Source of the DNA: Canna indica
Taxonomy: Eukaryota > Streptophyta > Magnoliopsida > Zingiberales > Cannaceae
DNA: 64,000 nucleotides
Direction of reading: 5' to 3'
NCBI GenBank assembly: GCA_034359265.1
Contig: CP136890.1
Coordinates: 103,069,501 to 103,133,500, forward strand
How positions within the stretch are numbered: position 1 is the first letter of the stretch; every line of letters starts with the position of its first letter. Below, piece by piece: positions 12,074 to 24,600 of the stretch. A program made the position numbers and the translations under genes. The notes under the pieces are model-generated. The model was not told where the DNA came from. It did no database searches and worked only from the letters and a program-made list of their open reading frames with translations.

Positions 12074-15072
12074 ATGTTCTATGGGACGATCGTGTGGGAT
12101 CCATGGCTCATCGTGGCGCAGATCGTCTGCCTCCAGTGCTTGTACTATCTGAGCCTCGGATTCTTCATGTCCATTCTAGTGGGAACGCGGGTGTCTCGGA
12201 TGAGCCTCATCTACTTCTTCGACTTCTCGACCCTCACGGCTTCGACTGTCACCGGATGGTGCGCCATAGCCTCCTTCATCCTCAGCTCCCTTGCTGGGTA
12301 AATCCTCAACTTTCTTATCTGCGATTGTAAATCGGGAGAAGTGCAGATTTGATCCTATAAATTTCATTTTGGTATTTTTAGTCTTATAAGTTTACTCCAT
12401 AGCATAGATTTGGTCATATCCGTGATGATTCGTTAACTCTCTATTAATATGGACTAACGTCGTTCATACATGTTGACGGATTTAGTCCGGTAAGTTTTAT
12501 TTCGAATTTTCAATCCTATATGTTTGTCCCGTAGCATATATTTGGTCTTATATGTTTGTCCTTTATCACAGATTTGGTCTTATCCGCAACCGTTCGTTAA
12601 TTCTCCGTCCACGAAAAAATAAACGACGTTATGTCCATGTTGACGGAGTTAACAGAGTTAACAGACCGTCGTGGATAGGACCACAAGTTGGTATGTTAAC
12701 TCCGTAACATAGATTTGCTTCGTAACATATATAAGTTTGTTTCGTAACATAGATTTGGTCATATTCATGAGGGTCCGTTAACTCCGTCAACATGAACATA
12801 ACGTCGTTTATTTTTTCGTGGACGGAGAGTTAACGGACCATCACGGATATGATCAAATTTGTGCTATGGGGGATATGATCAAATTTGTGCTATTGGGCAA
12901 ATATATTGGATCAAATTTGTGCTACGAGGCAAATATATATGACCAAATCTGTACGTGCTATGGCCTACGGGACATATAAGACTGAAAATTTTGAAATAAA
13001 ACTTATAGGACCAAACCTGTCAACGTGTATGAACGACGTTAGTCCATATTGACGGAGAGTTAACGGACCGTCACGGATAAGACTAAATTTGTACTACGGA
13101 GCAAACTTATAGGACTGAAAATACCTAAATGAATTTTATAGGACTAAAGTCCAAAAAATTGAAAACTTATAGGACCAAATTTGCACTTCTCCCATTGTAA
13201 ATATGTTCATCTTCTTTTTATTTTCCATACATTTTTACTAAGGAGTTAATTTTTTGTGGTGATGCTTGTTCTGAATTCACCAAGGAAACAATTTGTATGG
13301 AATATCTTAATCTGAATTCATAATGTTGCTTAATTTTTTCTTCTTTCCGCCCTTCCCTCTGATTTGAACATTCGATTGAAATATGTATTGCCATTTGGTG
13401 CTTGATGCCTATGAATTTCATAGCCTGGAGAACTGCATGAAGTTTTCATAGAGGTGTCACATTTTTGGTGATGTTTGATATTATGAGCAAAGATGAGTAG
13501 TTTCAGTATTACTGATTTCAGTTAGTTTTACACGTTGTCTTTTAGTTACTTGGAAGATTGCCTGAAGGAGTTTTGGCTTATGCTTTGTAAATCTGTGTGC
13601 ATGTTTTCTCATACATAAGGCACAAATAAATATGCTCTTCCACGATCATGTTGAAGTTACTTCTTCCAGGGGTAACTGGAACTGGATTTGTTTTGAAAAG
13701 TATTAAGAGTTCATATGCATGCTTCTGAATTGTTCATGCCATTCAGGAGGTAAATGCTTATTTTGTATTGAATTACTTGTTGCCAACTTCATCAACTAGG
13801 CATAGTGGTAATAGCTTAGGTGCAGCATTTAGGCTATTGTTTAACAACCATTTAATGTTCAATTACATAATATGGTTCGTGAATAATGTGTAACTAGAAC
13901 TTTTCCCTGAGCAGGGCAGTTTTATTGCTTTATCTGATAGAAAGAGCTAAAAAGTGCTTGGACTTTTCTGCTACCCTATACATCATCCATCTCTTTATAT
14001 GCATTGTATATGGAGGTTGGCCATCTTCTATTACCTGGTGGGTTGTTAATGTCACTGGTTTGGCATTAATGTCTTTGCTGGGTGAATGGTTGTGCATCAG
14101 ACGTGAGTTGCAAGAAATTCCAATGACACGACTTCGGTCAAGTAAGTACTATTTTCTTATTGCTATTTGGTCATTTGTATTTTTTATGCTTATTTAGTTC
14201 TCTGGCACACACTGGCATACACATTTGTTAATGTCCAAAATGCTATAGTTGATTTCTTGACCTGTAATTCTAAGTATTGGGGCTCTAAATTTGCTCTCTT
14301 CTTGCATATAGAAATCTTCTTCTTTCTAAATTGGTTAGCTGTGGTATTATGAGGGTGATTAGTTTGTAAAACATGGTGCTTTTTTCTAATCCATTAACCA
14401 CATTCCATAGTGAGTTTGCTTCCTCGCCCTTTTTTTGGGTTGTTCTTAACTTTAGAATTCTTTTTATACCTAGTGAAGGGAACTAAGAAAATTTAAGAGG
14501 TAGTGAAAAAGTAAGCCAGGTTTGAAACAGAATATTTATCATTTATATCTTTGACAAATATAGCAATTAATTATAACCAGAAGCAATTGCTGGAAATACT
14601 CAGAGAAATTTATAACATGTGCCATTGGAATTTTTTCCCCTTTGTTGCTACAACAATCTAGCACAAGGGAACTTCACAGTAATTTTGGTCTATATTTGCT
14701 AGCCTTCTAGAAGAACATAGGAGCATCCATAAGACAAAAAACTATCCACTTTTAGAACTATCACTTGTATTGATGGTGAGCCACCTATGTCAATCTATAA
14801 ATAAGTTCTTATTTCATCAAGTGGCGTCTTTATTAAAGCTGGAACATAAATGTCATATGATCTTTTTTAACTCAAGATGTTGTATGCCGTTTTGCAGAAG
14901 AAAAGAATGCAATGTTAAGTTCATACAGGTTTTATTATTTAGGTTTGATTATCAACAGGAGGGTGTACAATAGCAAAAACCGAAGCCAAAATAACTTTTT
15001 GTTTTTCAATTTCTATTGCTTGTACTATTAATTAGTTGACTTATGCAGTTTTCGTCCTTCACAGATGTTTGA
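12074..15072 (+). CDS. SYS1: SYS1 homolog, Golgi membrane trafficking protein
   Basis: Three coding exons, 12074-12297, 13915-14141 and 15065-15072, total 459 nt and 152 aa. Features match the SYS1 family: N-terminal WDPWLIVAQIV, four hydrophobic segments, KKCLDFSATLYIIHL, SITWWVVN, and the C-terminal GEWLCIRRELQEIPM ending in RSNV, as in animal SYS1 (SNV end). SYS1 is a small four-pass Golgi protein that recruits the Arl3/ARFRP1-type GTPase for endosome-to-Golgi traffic (family knowledge). The last exon contributes only 8 coding bases: TCA A|AT GTT TGA. Donors are GGGTAAAT (intron 1) and CAAGTAAGT (intron 2). Intron 1 holds an 860-bp Mutator-like element. Length is normal for the family. Confidence 0.93.
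12334..13193. mobile_element. Mutator-like non-autonomous element in SYS1 intron 1
   Basis: The left end gggagaagtgcagatttg and right end caaatttgcacttctccc are inverted copies, and similarity continues inward (gatcctataa / ttataggacc). The flanks are attgtaaat at 12324-12332 and attgtaaat at 13194-13202, a perfect 9-bp target duplication (one extra c lies on the left). A 9-bp TSD is the Mutator hallmark. The interior is made of iterated, partly inverted words such as gttaactc, acggagagttaacgg and aaatttgtgctat. There is no transposase ORF. Confidence 0.85.
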
Positions 15073-17201
15073 CAAATTAAAAAAGCACAGGCGTATGACA
15101 AAATCAAATACAGATAGCAGGTGCTCCTCAATAATCTTCAAAGTTTTAGGAATTACCGCATCTGGGGAAGTAATGAAGTATATCATGGTAATGGATTCAA
15201 TTGGCTGCAGCACCGATCCTTTTGTCATAGACCACTTACTGTCAACTTATGAAGGAACGTAAAAGTGATAATGGAAATCTTGAAGGATGCATCTTTCTAT
15301 TTGAGCACCCATTCAGGGTCTTACATGTTCAGTTTCAGGTTTCCCATTTTATTGATTGTTTAGTTGCAAGGTCTACCAAGAAATCTGGACTTTCACCCAA
15401 TGAATATTATTTTACCCAACAAATTGAGTTCAAGTTTGCTTGGTGGTAATCACCTTCAGAGCAGTTTTCTTTCTTTTTTGGCTGATTGCTGTTTATAAAT
15501 CTTAAATGGATCTATTTTACACTGTCTGCCTGCCTTTGCACACTTTATTGGTTATGATAGAATGCATACGCTGTAGCTTAATTCTTGCTGTTTGCATCTG
15601 TGGAAATCTTGTATAATTCCACACATCTGCAAAGTTGAAGCCCAAATTGCTCATATGACTGCATATTTTTGTATATTTAATTTGTTTATTTTTGCAGTTG
15701 GTTGGGTGAAGTTGCAATTAGGTTTTTTTCTTTTTCTTTTAAAAAGAAAGTAGTACTGTAGAATGGAAAAAAACGTTCTAGCTTTAGCCTGTAGTTATGA
15801 TTCACATTACATGTAAATTTATTATATATTCCTTACTCATGCCTTGTACTGCCGATAGTTAATGCAGTCACCATCGTCTCATATCATATATAGCAGGTTG
15901 TACTTATGTACTGATTTTTTTTCCGTGGTTGTAAATTTGTAATGCTTCTCTATAGAATGCACCTCTTATTTTGAATGGTTATTCATCCTTTTAAAAATAC
16001 ATATACTCTGGGTCTCATGTGATCGTTGTGATCTTCTTTATACAATTAAGATGGGGGAGAAAAAAAAATATTATCAGCAGTTAGAACAAATAGTTTGGAT
16101 TCTACAATTTCCGTAGCTTGTCTCGTACGGATGTAAAAAAATAAATTTTATTGAGATACTTTTGAACAGGAGATTATCTTGTCATACGCATAATTTTTTT
16201 GGTTCATAAACAACAATTTTATGAATTATAATCGAAACTTTAAAACACATTTACAGTAAGATTTGAATCTATTCAAGAGTTAAGAGTTAGTATGTAATTA
16301 TCTTAACATTTCCAGTGCGTCTCATTATATTTTTTGTTTCTATGAATAATTTTATAATTTATAGAATTATTTTTAAAATTTTAAAATATATTTTCAATGA
16401 CATATAGATCTATTCAAGAGTTTGGTCCAAACTCTCTTGGACAGAATAATATCACTATATTTTCTAGACTTTAATTCAATTTTTGAGTTTTTTTATTACC
16501 AATTCCTTTTCTTGCATCTATTTCAAGTAGCTACTTATAGTTATGGATGAACGGTTCGATTAATCGTATTTTTTGTGATTACTCAAAATCAAAATCGATT
16601 AAAAATTCGTTAATCGAAATTGAAATCGTTTGATTCTAAAAACTAATATTCGAAATCGAAATCGATTATCGGATAATCAAAATCGATTAGTTTGGTTCGA
16701 ATAGAATCAGTTACCAGTTTACTAATCGGTTAACCTATTAGTAAATGGGAAATCGATTAGTAAATTAGATTTTATAATATTTAAAATTATTAAAACAGTT
16801 AATTATAGCGGTCTTGGATCTGATTATCCGTAAATAATCAATAATCAAAATCGAAATATATAATCGATTTCGATTATCAGTTATTCGCAAATCAATAATC
16901 GAAATTGAGTCAATTTTTTATATTTTTTAATCAGAACCGAACCACAAATTCACTATTTAAAACTGAATTTTACCGTTCGATTAATCGATTAACCATAAAT
17001 TCACTATTCGAAGTTAATCAATTTCAATTGCCAACCCTACTTATGGTCACCAAGGACCCGTCCAAATAACCCAACAACCCAAGTAACATAAAAATACAAC
17101 AAATTCACTCAATCATGAATTTAATCAAATAGAGGTATCTTAAAGTGAACACCCTCTTATTATTACATTGGAGTCAATCATAGCATAGTTTAGTTAATAC
17201 T

Positions 17202-17821
17202 ATTGAGCAATTACCCATATTCATAACATCGACATGAGATTTTCCCGAATTCATAATATAATATGGATTTGGATTTTTTCAAATCCATAATTAAATATCC
17301 AAAGTTCTAATTTTGTCATTCATTTTAAAATATAGTTTCTTTTTACTAATTAAAGATTTTTTAAAAAGTTTTAAATGACTCAAAATAAATAATTTTATTA
17401 TTATTCGTAATATATTTTTTTAGAACTTTATATTAATATTATAGTAGATACAAATTTAACTAATAATATTATTTTTTATTTTTATTTATAGTAATTTTGC
17501 ACCCAAAAAAAATTGTTGATAATAAATTTTTTAGACATTAAAAAAATATTACAATGATTATTAAAAAAAATAACTTATGTTGTATTTTACTTAACAATGC
17601 ATAATTTAAGTATTTAAAGATTTTTAAATAATATTTTAAATATTTTAGAAAAGTTTTAAATTTTTTTAAAAAAAATTTAATCAGTAAAAAAACTATATTT
17701 TGAAATGAAGAGCAAAATCGAAACTTTGACTATTTAATTATGAATTTAGGAAAATTCAAATTCATATTATGAATATGGAAAAATCTCATGTCCAAGTTAT
17801 GAATCTGGGTAATTGCTCAAT
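17202..17821. mobile_element. Foldback-type TIR element with ~150-bp arms
   Basis: The left arm, starting attgagcaattacccatatt at 17202 and running to about 17350, pairs with the right arm ending gggtaattgctcaat at 17821. Matching blocks in order include catgagattttccc / ggaaaaatctcatg, taatatggatttgga / tcaaattcatatta, and tcattttaaaatatag / ctatattttgaaatga. The three bases act flank both sides, a possible 3-bp TSD. The interior is AT-rich and noncoding. Confidence 0.7.
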
Positions 17822-17964
17822 ACTATTCACCAGCCTCGAGTTTGAACGTTGGATTTGTTCTCGGCACGTGCATCGCAGGTGTTATTTTTATCAGGGATTA
17901 AATTAGAATTCCTAAAAGGCATGAAAGTGAAACCGTGATTAAATTGAAGTTTTCGAAGCAGTAT

Positions 17965-18365
17965 AAAGCCTTGTTTGGATGAGGTGAAGTATGATTTAAT
18001 AATATATGGTATGATACTGTAAAAATTATTATCTTGTTTGGAAGGATGATATGATATGATATAGTTAAATGACAGTAACTATGGAGGACAAAAACGTCTT
18101 GACAAAGTCAATCAACAATGATAAATAAAAATATAATCTGATATGGATATATAAATGACATAAGAAGAATTATAAAATTTGATTGATGATATTTTAAAAA
18201 TAAATTTTTATGAAATCATGAGAAAATATTAAATTCATGATTTAAAATTTTGGCCAAAATTTATAGTTTTTAAATCATGAAATTATCGTACCATATCATA
18301 ACCACATATTAGAAGTTTTTTCAAACATAAAATTAAATCATATCATACCATGGGATGATAAATTA
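17965..18365. mobile_element. MITE-like element related to 11266-11396
   Basis: It begins cttgtttggatgaggtgaag and contains atgatttaataatatatggt and gatatgatatgatatag. The reverse complement of about 11266-11396 has the same words in the same order. The right end (atcatatcataccatgggatg) partly complements the left interior. The two copies lie in opposite orientation on either side of SYS1. Confidence 0.55.
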
Positions 18366-18633
18366 TATATCAGGGAAGAAACAAGCCTAGAATGACTTCA
18401 TCCCATGCCCGTGGTAAGGATCGAAAAAACAAATTCCATAACACCAAAAGAAGAGGAAAATTTCCCCCCTTAATTAAAAGAAAGCAAGAAACCTTCCCAA
18501 TCTCCGCCGGTTTCGGACCCACACATCTACTATCCAAATCCGTCAAACCCCTTCCTCTTCTGTGCAATCTGACCTCCGATTCCTTCCTCTTCAGCCTTTC
18601 TTGCGCTCCGGGTTAGGGTTTCTGCGGTCCTCC

Positions 18634-21600
18634 ATGGAGGCATGGGGTGATGAGGAGTACGAGACCGATCCCGAGGACGCCCCCCTCCCGTCCATGCGGC
18701 GGAGGGAGGCCAGCGACGACGAGGACGGGGAGGAGGCCGCTGACGGCCGGGGGAAGCCGCTGAGGAAGGCTCCCAGCGGGGGTGTGCTCGGATCTGATGC
18801 TGAGTCGGATGGACAAGGTGGAGCGCAGGTTTATGATGATGACGATCGGGAAGAAGATGACGGAGAGGAGTGCTACGACGAAGAGGAATTTGGAGAATTA
18901 GAGGAGGGGCTCGAAGGAGAGGAGGCAGTCGTCGAAGAGATAGATGGACATGGTGTTGCGATCGACGAGAGCCCTAAGGAAGCCCGCAAGTCCCTCGAGT
19001 CTGAGGTCACAAGAGATGGTGACCGGATATCTGGTGGGGATGCAATAGAGCGTGAAGACGTTAATCAGGTTGAGGAGCAGAAGAAGAATGAACCATATGC
19101 CGTGCCGACTGCTGGGGCTTTCTACATGCATGATGATCGATTCCAGGACAATGCAAGGGGGCGCCGCAGGTTATTTATATCATTTTAGGGCTTTTAAAAA
19201 AAAATCAACTTGATAAAAGCCAGTATGCTAGTGGTTTTAGTGTTTTTGGTCATTCTAGGATCCTATTCTAGTGATTCTATTATCCAGCTTATAACTAGGT
19301 TAAGACATACAAGAAGACTAAAAGGGCATTCCTGATTATATAGTTAGATATTTCAGCAAATTTAAATGATCAGAATCTGGATTACTAGAGTGGAATTTCA
19401 ATTAGATTGACAATTTGTGTTGGCAGGTCATAAATGTGTTGACACTGACACAAAATATGTTAGCTCAAACACATAACACATTTAACATAAAACGACAGTT
19501 CCACTGGTATACTGTGGTGGAGTGATGAGCAACACGAAAACACGAGGACAACAGATAGACCTCTCTAGATTCAATATCATCCAACCCGATAAACCCAATA
19601 AATTGTCCAGTCTACACGAGATGACTAATACAACACCAATATACACAATTGTCCAATAATTTATATAATCTGAATATTTCAACAATAAAAATATTTAAAA
19701 AATCCGAATATTTCGTCTCATCTTCATTTTGAATAGTAATAAAGATAATGATAAGAACTTATCAAAGAAAATAGTATCATTTAAAATAATAAATTTGTGT
19801 TATTTCAAGTTAGGTGTAAGGTGAGTAATTATATATATAAGTCGTCATATATAATTGAGTCATAAGCGGTTCATTCCGTATAAGACACAACAACACATTT
19901 TGTCGGGTCATAGACGTGTCAACAGGATTATGACATACACTTAACTCATATTCTGTTGTTTTAATTTTTTGCCAGCCCTAGTTGCAATAGCTATAAATTT
20001 TAACTTCTGTTGAAAGTGATATATCTTGTGTGTATGCTTCTTTTGCATTCATGCTTTTTTATCTATATAAATAGAATATACCTGATCGTTATATTTGTAC
20101 CAATTTGTCTGTATCCGATCATATTATTCGGATGCTAACAAGTAGTCAGATTCCTGAAGTACCGTTGGTTGCTCATTATGCAAAATTTCTTGTACTGGGA
20201 AATTACCAAGAATATAGTTTAACTGCGCTCTTGAAAAATCAGAGGTGCACAGTTCAGTAATGTTTTTTTGTTCTTATAACTGCTTCATCAGTTTTTTTTT
20301 TCTTTTTTGGACACTGGTCTATGTAATTAACTTGAGATGGATGTGATAGCCTGCTCCATAAAACAACAGGGCTTTGGTCGTTTATGTTCTTTGCTGCTAG
20401 ATTGATTGTTTAGAACCCCTAATTCATTAGGGAAGCAAACCTTTTTTGGGCATCAAATATATTTTAGGCTTTCTTCTTTTGGGGGAAAATGGATTTTATT
20501 TTTCCTTTCCATGTACACTGTTCTCCACTTTCTCAATATTCAAACGCTGAAAAATAGATCTGCAACTATTATTTTCTTTTTTCTTAATCATTATTTTATC
20601 TATGAATAATTACCTGAAATTTAATTTACTTGTCACTATCCAGGCGAATGTTTGGGGGGCGGAAGTTGTGGGACCCTAAAGATGAACATGCCTGGGTGCA
20701 TGATAGATTTGAAGAGATGAATCTGCAAGATTCACGCTATGATGAGGTGCTATGCTGCATAGTTTTTCTTTGATAATATCATTCTGTTTTCATTCAATCA
20801 TTTCTAAAATGCTATGTTGTTAATTTATGCACAAATTAATATTTACTTGCATGTGTATAAAATATCTATTTATGCATCCCAGAATAACCAGAGATCCAGA
20901 GGTGGTTTCAGAGGTCGTGGTAGTGGAAGAAGCCGGGGTGTTTCTCGTGGCTATGGTAGAGGCAGCAGACATCGCACACCTCATGATGCTGTTAACAGTC
21001 AAAACCAGGCCTCAAGATCTTTGAGAGGGAGAGGACCTAGACGGTATGAAGCTCTTCCAAAAAGCAGCAGGGACATTCCTGCCAGTCGACTGAAACAGTA
21101 ACGGATTACTTGCTTAGTCTTACTTTCAACCTTGCGGATATATTGGATTTGTGATGGTTAATTTTTCTTGTTTTTTCTGCTCAGGCCACCTGCAAAATCT
21201 CAGGAACCATTAACAAATGCTTCTTCAAGGAAACAATTTTCTCAAACTGCAGATATGAAAATGGACCCTATTCCCCAAAAGTACGCTTTTGCTTCAAACC
21301 TAAATATTGCCTCACCCCCTTTTTATCCCTCTGGGTCATCCAATACGAGCCAAGACATCTCCTTGACTCAGAGAAGAGATGCACAAGCTGGAAACTCTAA
21401 TAAGAATGGAAGTTATTCTTTGCATATGGAAGATAATTGTCAGCCATCTCAATCTAGCTCATTGCTGAGAGGAAAGACAGTTGTCGATCCTATTGCTAAG
21501 GAGAGTTTCTATATGAATGAATCTGTTCGACCAGTTGGCAAAACTATGGGCAGTGCTCATTTGCAGCCTTCGGGATTTTTTTTAGCATCAGATAATGATG

Positions 21601-24600
21601 TTACCTCATCCAGCTTCAGGGTGCAAGGAACAAATTTGAACACTGCCCGGCCACTGAATAACCAATCACTTTCATCTATTAACCATGTTGGAAAAGTTTC
21701 TGCACATATTCAGTCTCCAACTATTCAGCAGGACACTTCTTTTCAACCTGTTGTGCGGGTTTCTGCTCAGCAATTTGTCCAGCGTTCTACCACTGGAAAT
21801 GAAACTTCATCTCCATCTCCACCTCCACCTCCACTTCCATCAGCAAATTCATCTGATGTTGCAGAAGCTGATTCACCTCCAGGCTCAAGTAAATCAAGGA
21901 CTTCATCTGCTGTGAAAGGAAAAACTAACAATCATGGAAGAAATTCTTTTATTTATAGTGGAGCACACGTTCTTGGATCAACTGGGACTATGGGCCTTTC
22001 CCAAGGGGATCAAAACTTCCCTGGTACTCCTGCATTATTACCAGGTATGCTCTGTTACTTCTTCAATGCTGTCTATCAGCTTATCAATTTATACACTTAC
22101 TTGAAATTACGTTTGAAATTGGAATTGGTTCTCACATTTTGTAAATTTTGTTAAAATATGAAGCATTCTGTTTGATTGTATTTTGTTGATCATTTCATAG
22201 TTATGCAATTTGGAGGTCAACATCCTGGTGGTCTAGGAGTTCCTGCTGTTGGTATGGCTCTTCCTGGATATGTTGCACAACCTGGTTTTGGGAATTCTGA
22301 AATGACCTGGTAGGATGCCATGGTTCTTATATGTTGTATATTTGATCATTTACTTCTACTTTCTAGGTGCATTTTCCTCATTCATCCTGTTAGCCAAGTT
22401 GGACTTAGCTTTGTCATATGTCATCTTAAAGATTCAAGCAATCATTTGGCAACCTTGTCCCCTTTTCATTTAGTAGTTTAAACTATTCTGCCTGATTATT
22501 AAAAGTATCCTGCTGGTTAACTGTTTGATAGTTGCTATTACTTCTAAATTCTAATCACTGTGGTCCTTCTATTCTAATGAAGCTTTAGTTTACCTTTTTT
22601 ACTCTTCTGGGGATCTGTTTTTGCTCTGACTTCTTGTCACTTTATCTTGATGGTCCAGATATCTCAAGCCATCATATAATTTTATTTATTTATTTTTGTT
22701 TCTTTAGTAATAATTACTTAGATAGGGACTCTGCATAGTGTTTAAAATTATATTAGCTGGCCTCTTCCTTCCCTTCGAAGTGCCCTAAGTTGATTAAAAT
22801 ATCACCAAAAGAGGAGGATTACTTGAGAGGAGCACACACAAGACAAGATATTTCTCTTCTTCCATGGCTTTTTCTTTGCATAGAGTACATATTTATGTGG
22901 AAGATATATGCATGATTTACGAAAAAGGCCCAGCAAGTTTCTTGGTTGGAGGTCATCATTCTATCCCTTCGCATGTTTCTTTTTCCCTTTCTCCTTCTTA
23001 AAACACAATGATGTGGCATCTGCTCTTGGAAACGGCATGATAAATTTGTTGCTTTATATAGACTAATAATGCTTCTATCTATTAGTTCCAAATTTACAGT
23101 TTTTATGTTTTTGCAGTCAGCTAAGCATGATTAGCATAAAGCGCTAGATCAAGTGAACATTCTTGTACATACTACATATGCCTCATTGCATTTCTGTAGA
23201 GCTGGATGCACTAAAATGCATTCTGCCCTTGATGTTTGAGATCATTAATTTCAATACCATTGAGATAGAATGCCTACAAGAAAATAAAATGACTTTGAAG
23301 CACCCATCTTGTAACAAGAAAAAGGTCTAACTTCATCTAATGTAATGCTTATGTGACTGTGGTTTACAATGCATTGACACAAATGATTAATTGAGGATCA
23401 GAATTTTGAATATGCAAATCATATGCTCTAGAGAGACATTTTGGAGTTAATTTCATATACCATTACATACTGGTTTGAATAGATGCATTAACAAGAATTT
23501 TCTAGACTATATTTTTTAGTAGTTTGGTGCTTCATTTTGTGGTCTCCTGTGTTGAGTGCTACTGTATTAATTTCTAATTAATTTCTAATGGGATGGTTTG
23601 AAGCAAAGAGCAATTTGATTCTTGATTTTTAACTATACAGATATGTGTGTTTATGTGTGCACATATGCCATAAACTCATGCTCAGAAGGTTTCTAGAGGA
23701 TTTTTAGGAAGAAAAGTGCTATAATTTTTGCCTAATTTTAAAATGACTTGCACATAAATAATGCTTGTACTTATTGAATGGGCAACTATTTGAACTTGCT
23801 CATACAATATTTGTAGCATAGAATCTTTGTAAGGCAGCTGATGTTATCATGGTTGTGATACCATCAGCATTGCATATATTAAATGATAATTCAGAGTTCA
23901 GACTAATCTGGATTATGGTTTTTGTAAATTCTCACTGGCAATAGATACTGTATGGAATACTGTTACTTCACTGTTTTCTGAAATTTTCTTTTGTATGACT
24001 ACTAGGGTCCCAGTTTTGGCCGGTATGCCTGGGGCTGTAGGGACTTCATATTGCCAACCCTCCTATATTGCTCTTGATGGAAACTATTATGCTCGCCAGT
24101 CAGGACAGACCTCCTCATCAGCTTCCTCCAGGTAAGGCATGACATAATTGACATATTTATTATTTATCAGAATCTTTTTATAGTTTAACTAATCCTAATG
24201 TTGGTCTCAAGTATATCAGTTTTTTTTTTAAAAAAAAATTAGTTGTTTGCTTCATTGATATTTCTTGTTCTGTAGATGACAAGAAAATATTGTCTATATT
24301 ACGATTAGTTGCTTCTCGTGAAATAAGATCTTGCTGCTCATATAGTAAGATAGAGAAAGGTACTTGCCAGTTGATAAGACTTAGGGCAGCATAATGGTTG
24401 AAGAGGGTAGCTGAGTTCTATAAAAATTGAAAAGGGTAGCTAAAAATGAGCGGTGTTCATTTAAGTAATGAGATCAATTAAAGTAACATAATAGGAAAAT
24501 TGTTAAATGATTGTTTGTTTATGTGAAGCTGTGGTGTTGTCTTGAATCAGTAGTATACGTTTTACGACAAAATGATTTTGCGGGTAGAAGCAGGAGTTTT

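Larger units (their letters stand above)
15073..18633. other. Intergenic, AT-rich, with several element remnants
   Basis: 15073 to about 15900 is probably SYS1 3' UTR and spacer. About 16540-17040 is an element-like block of reiterated aatcgatta words, ending in gccaaccc; tacttat occurs at both edges, a possible 7-bp target duplication. Two further elements are listed separately (17202-17821; 17965-18365). From about 18370 to 18633 lies the MLN51 promoter and CT-rich leader. No gene is seen. Confidence 0.5.
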
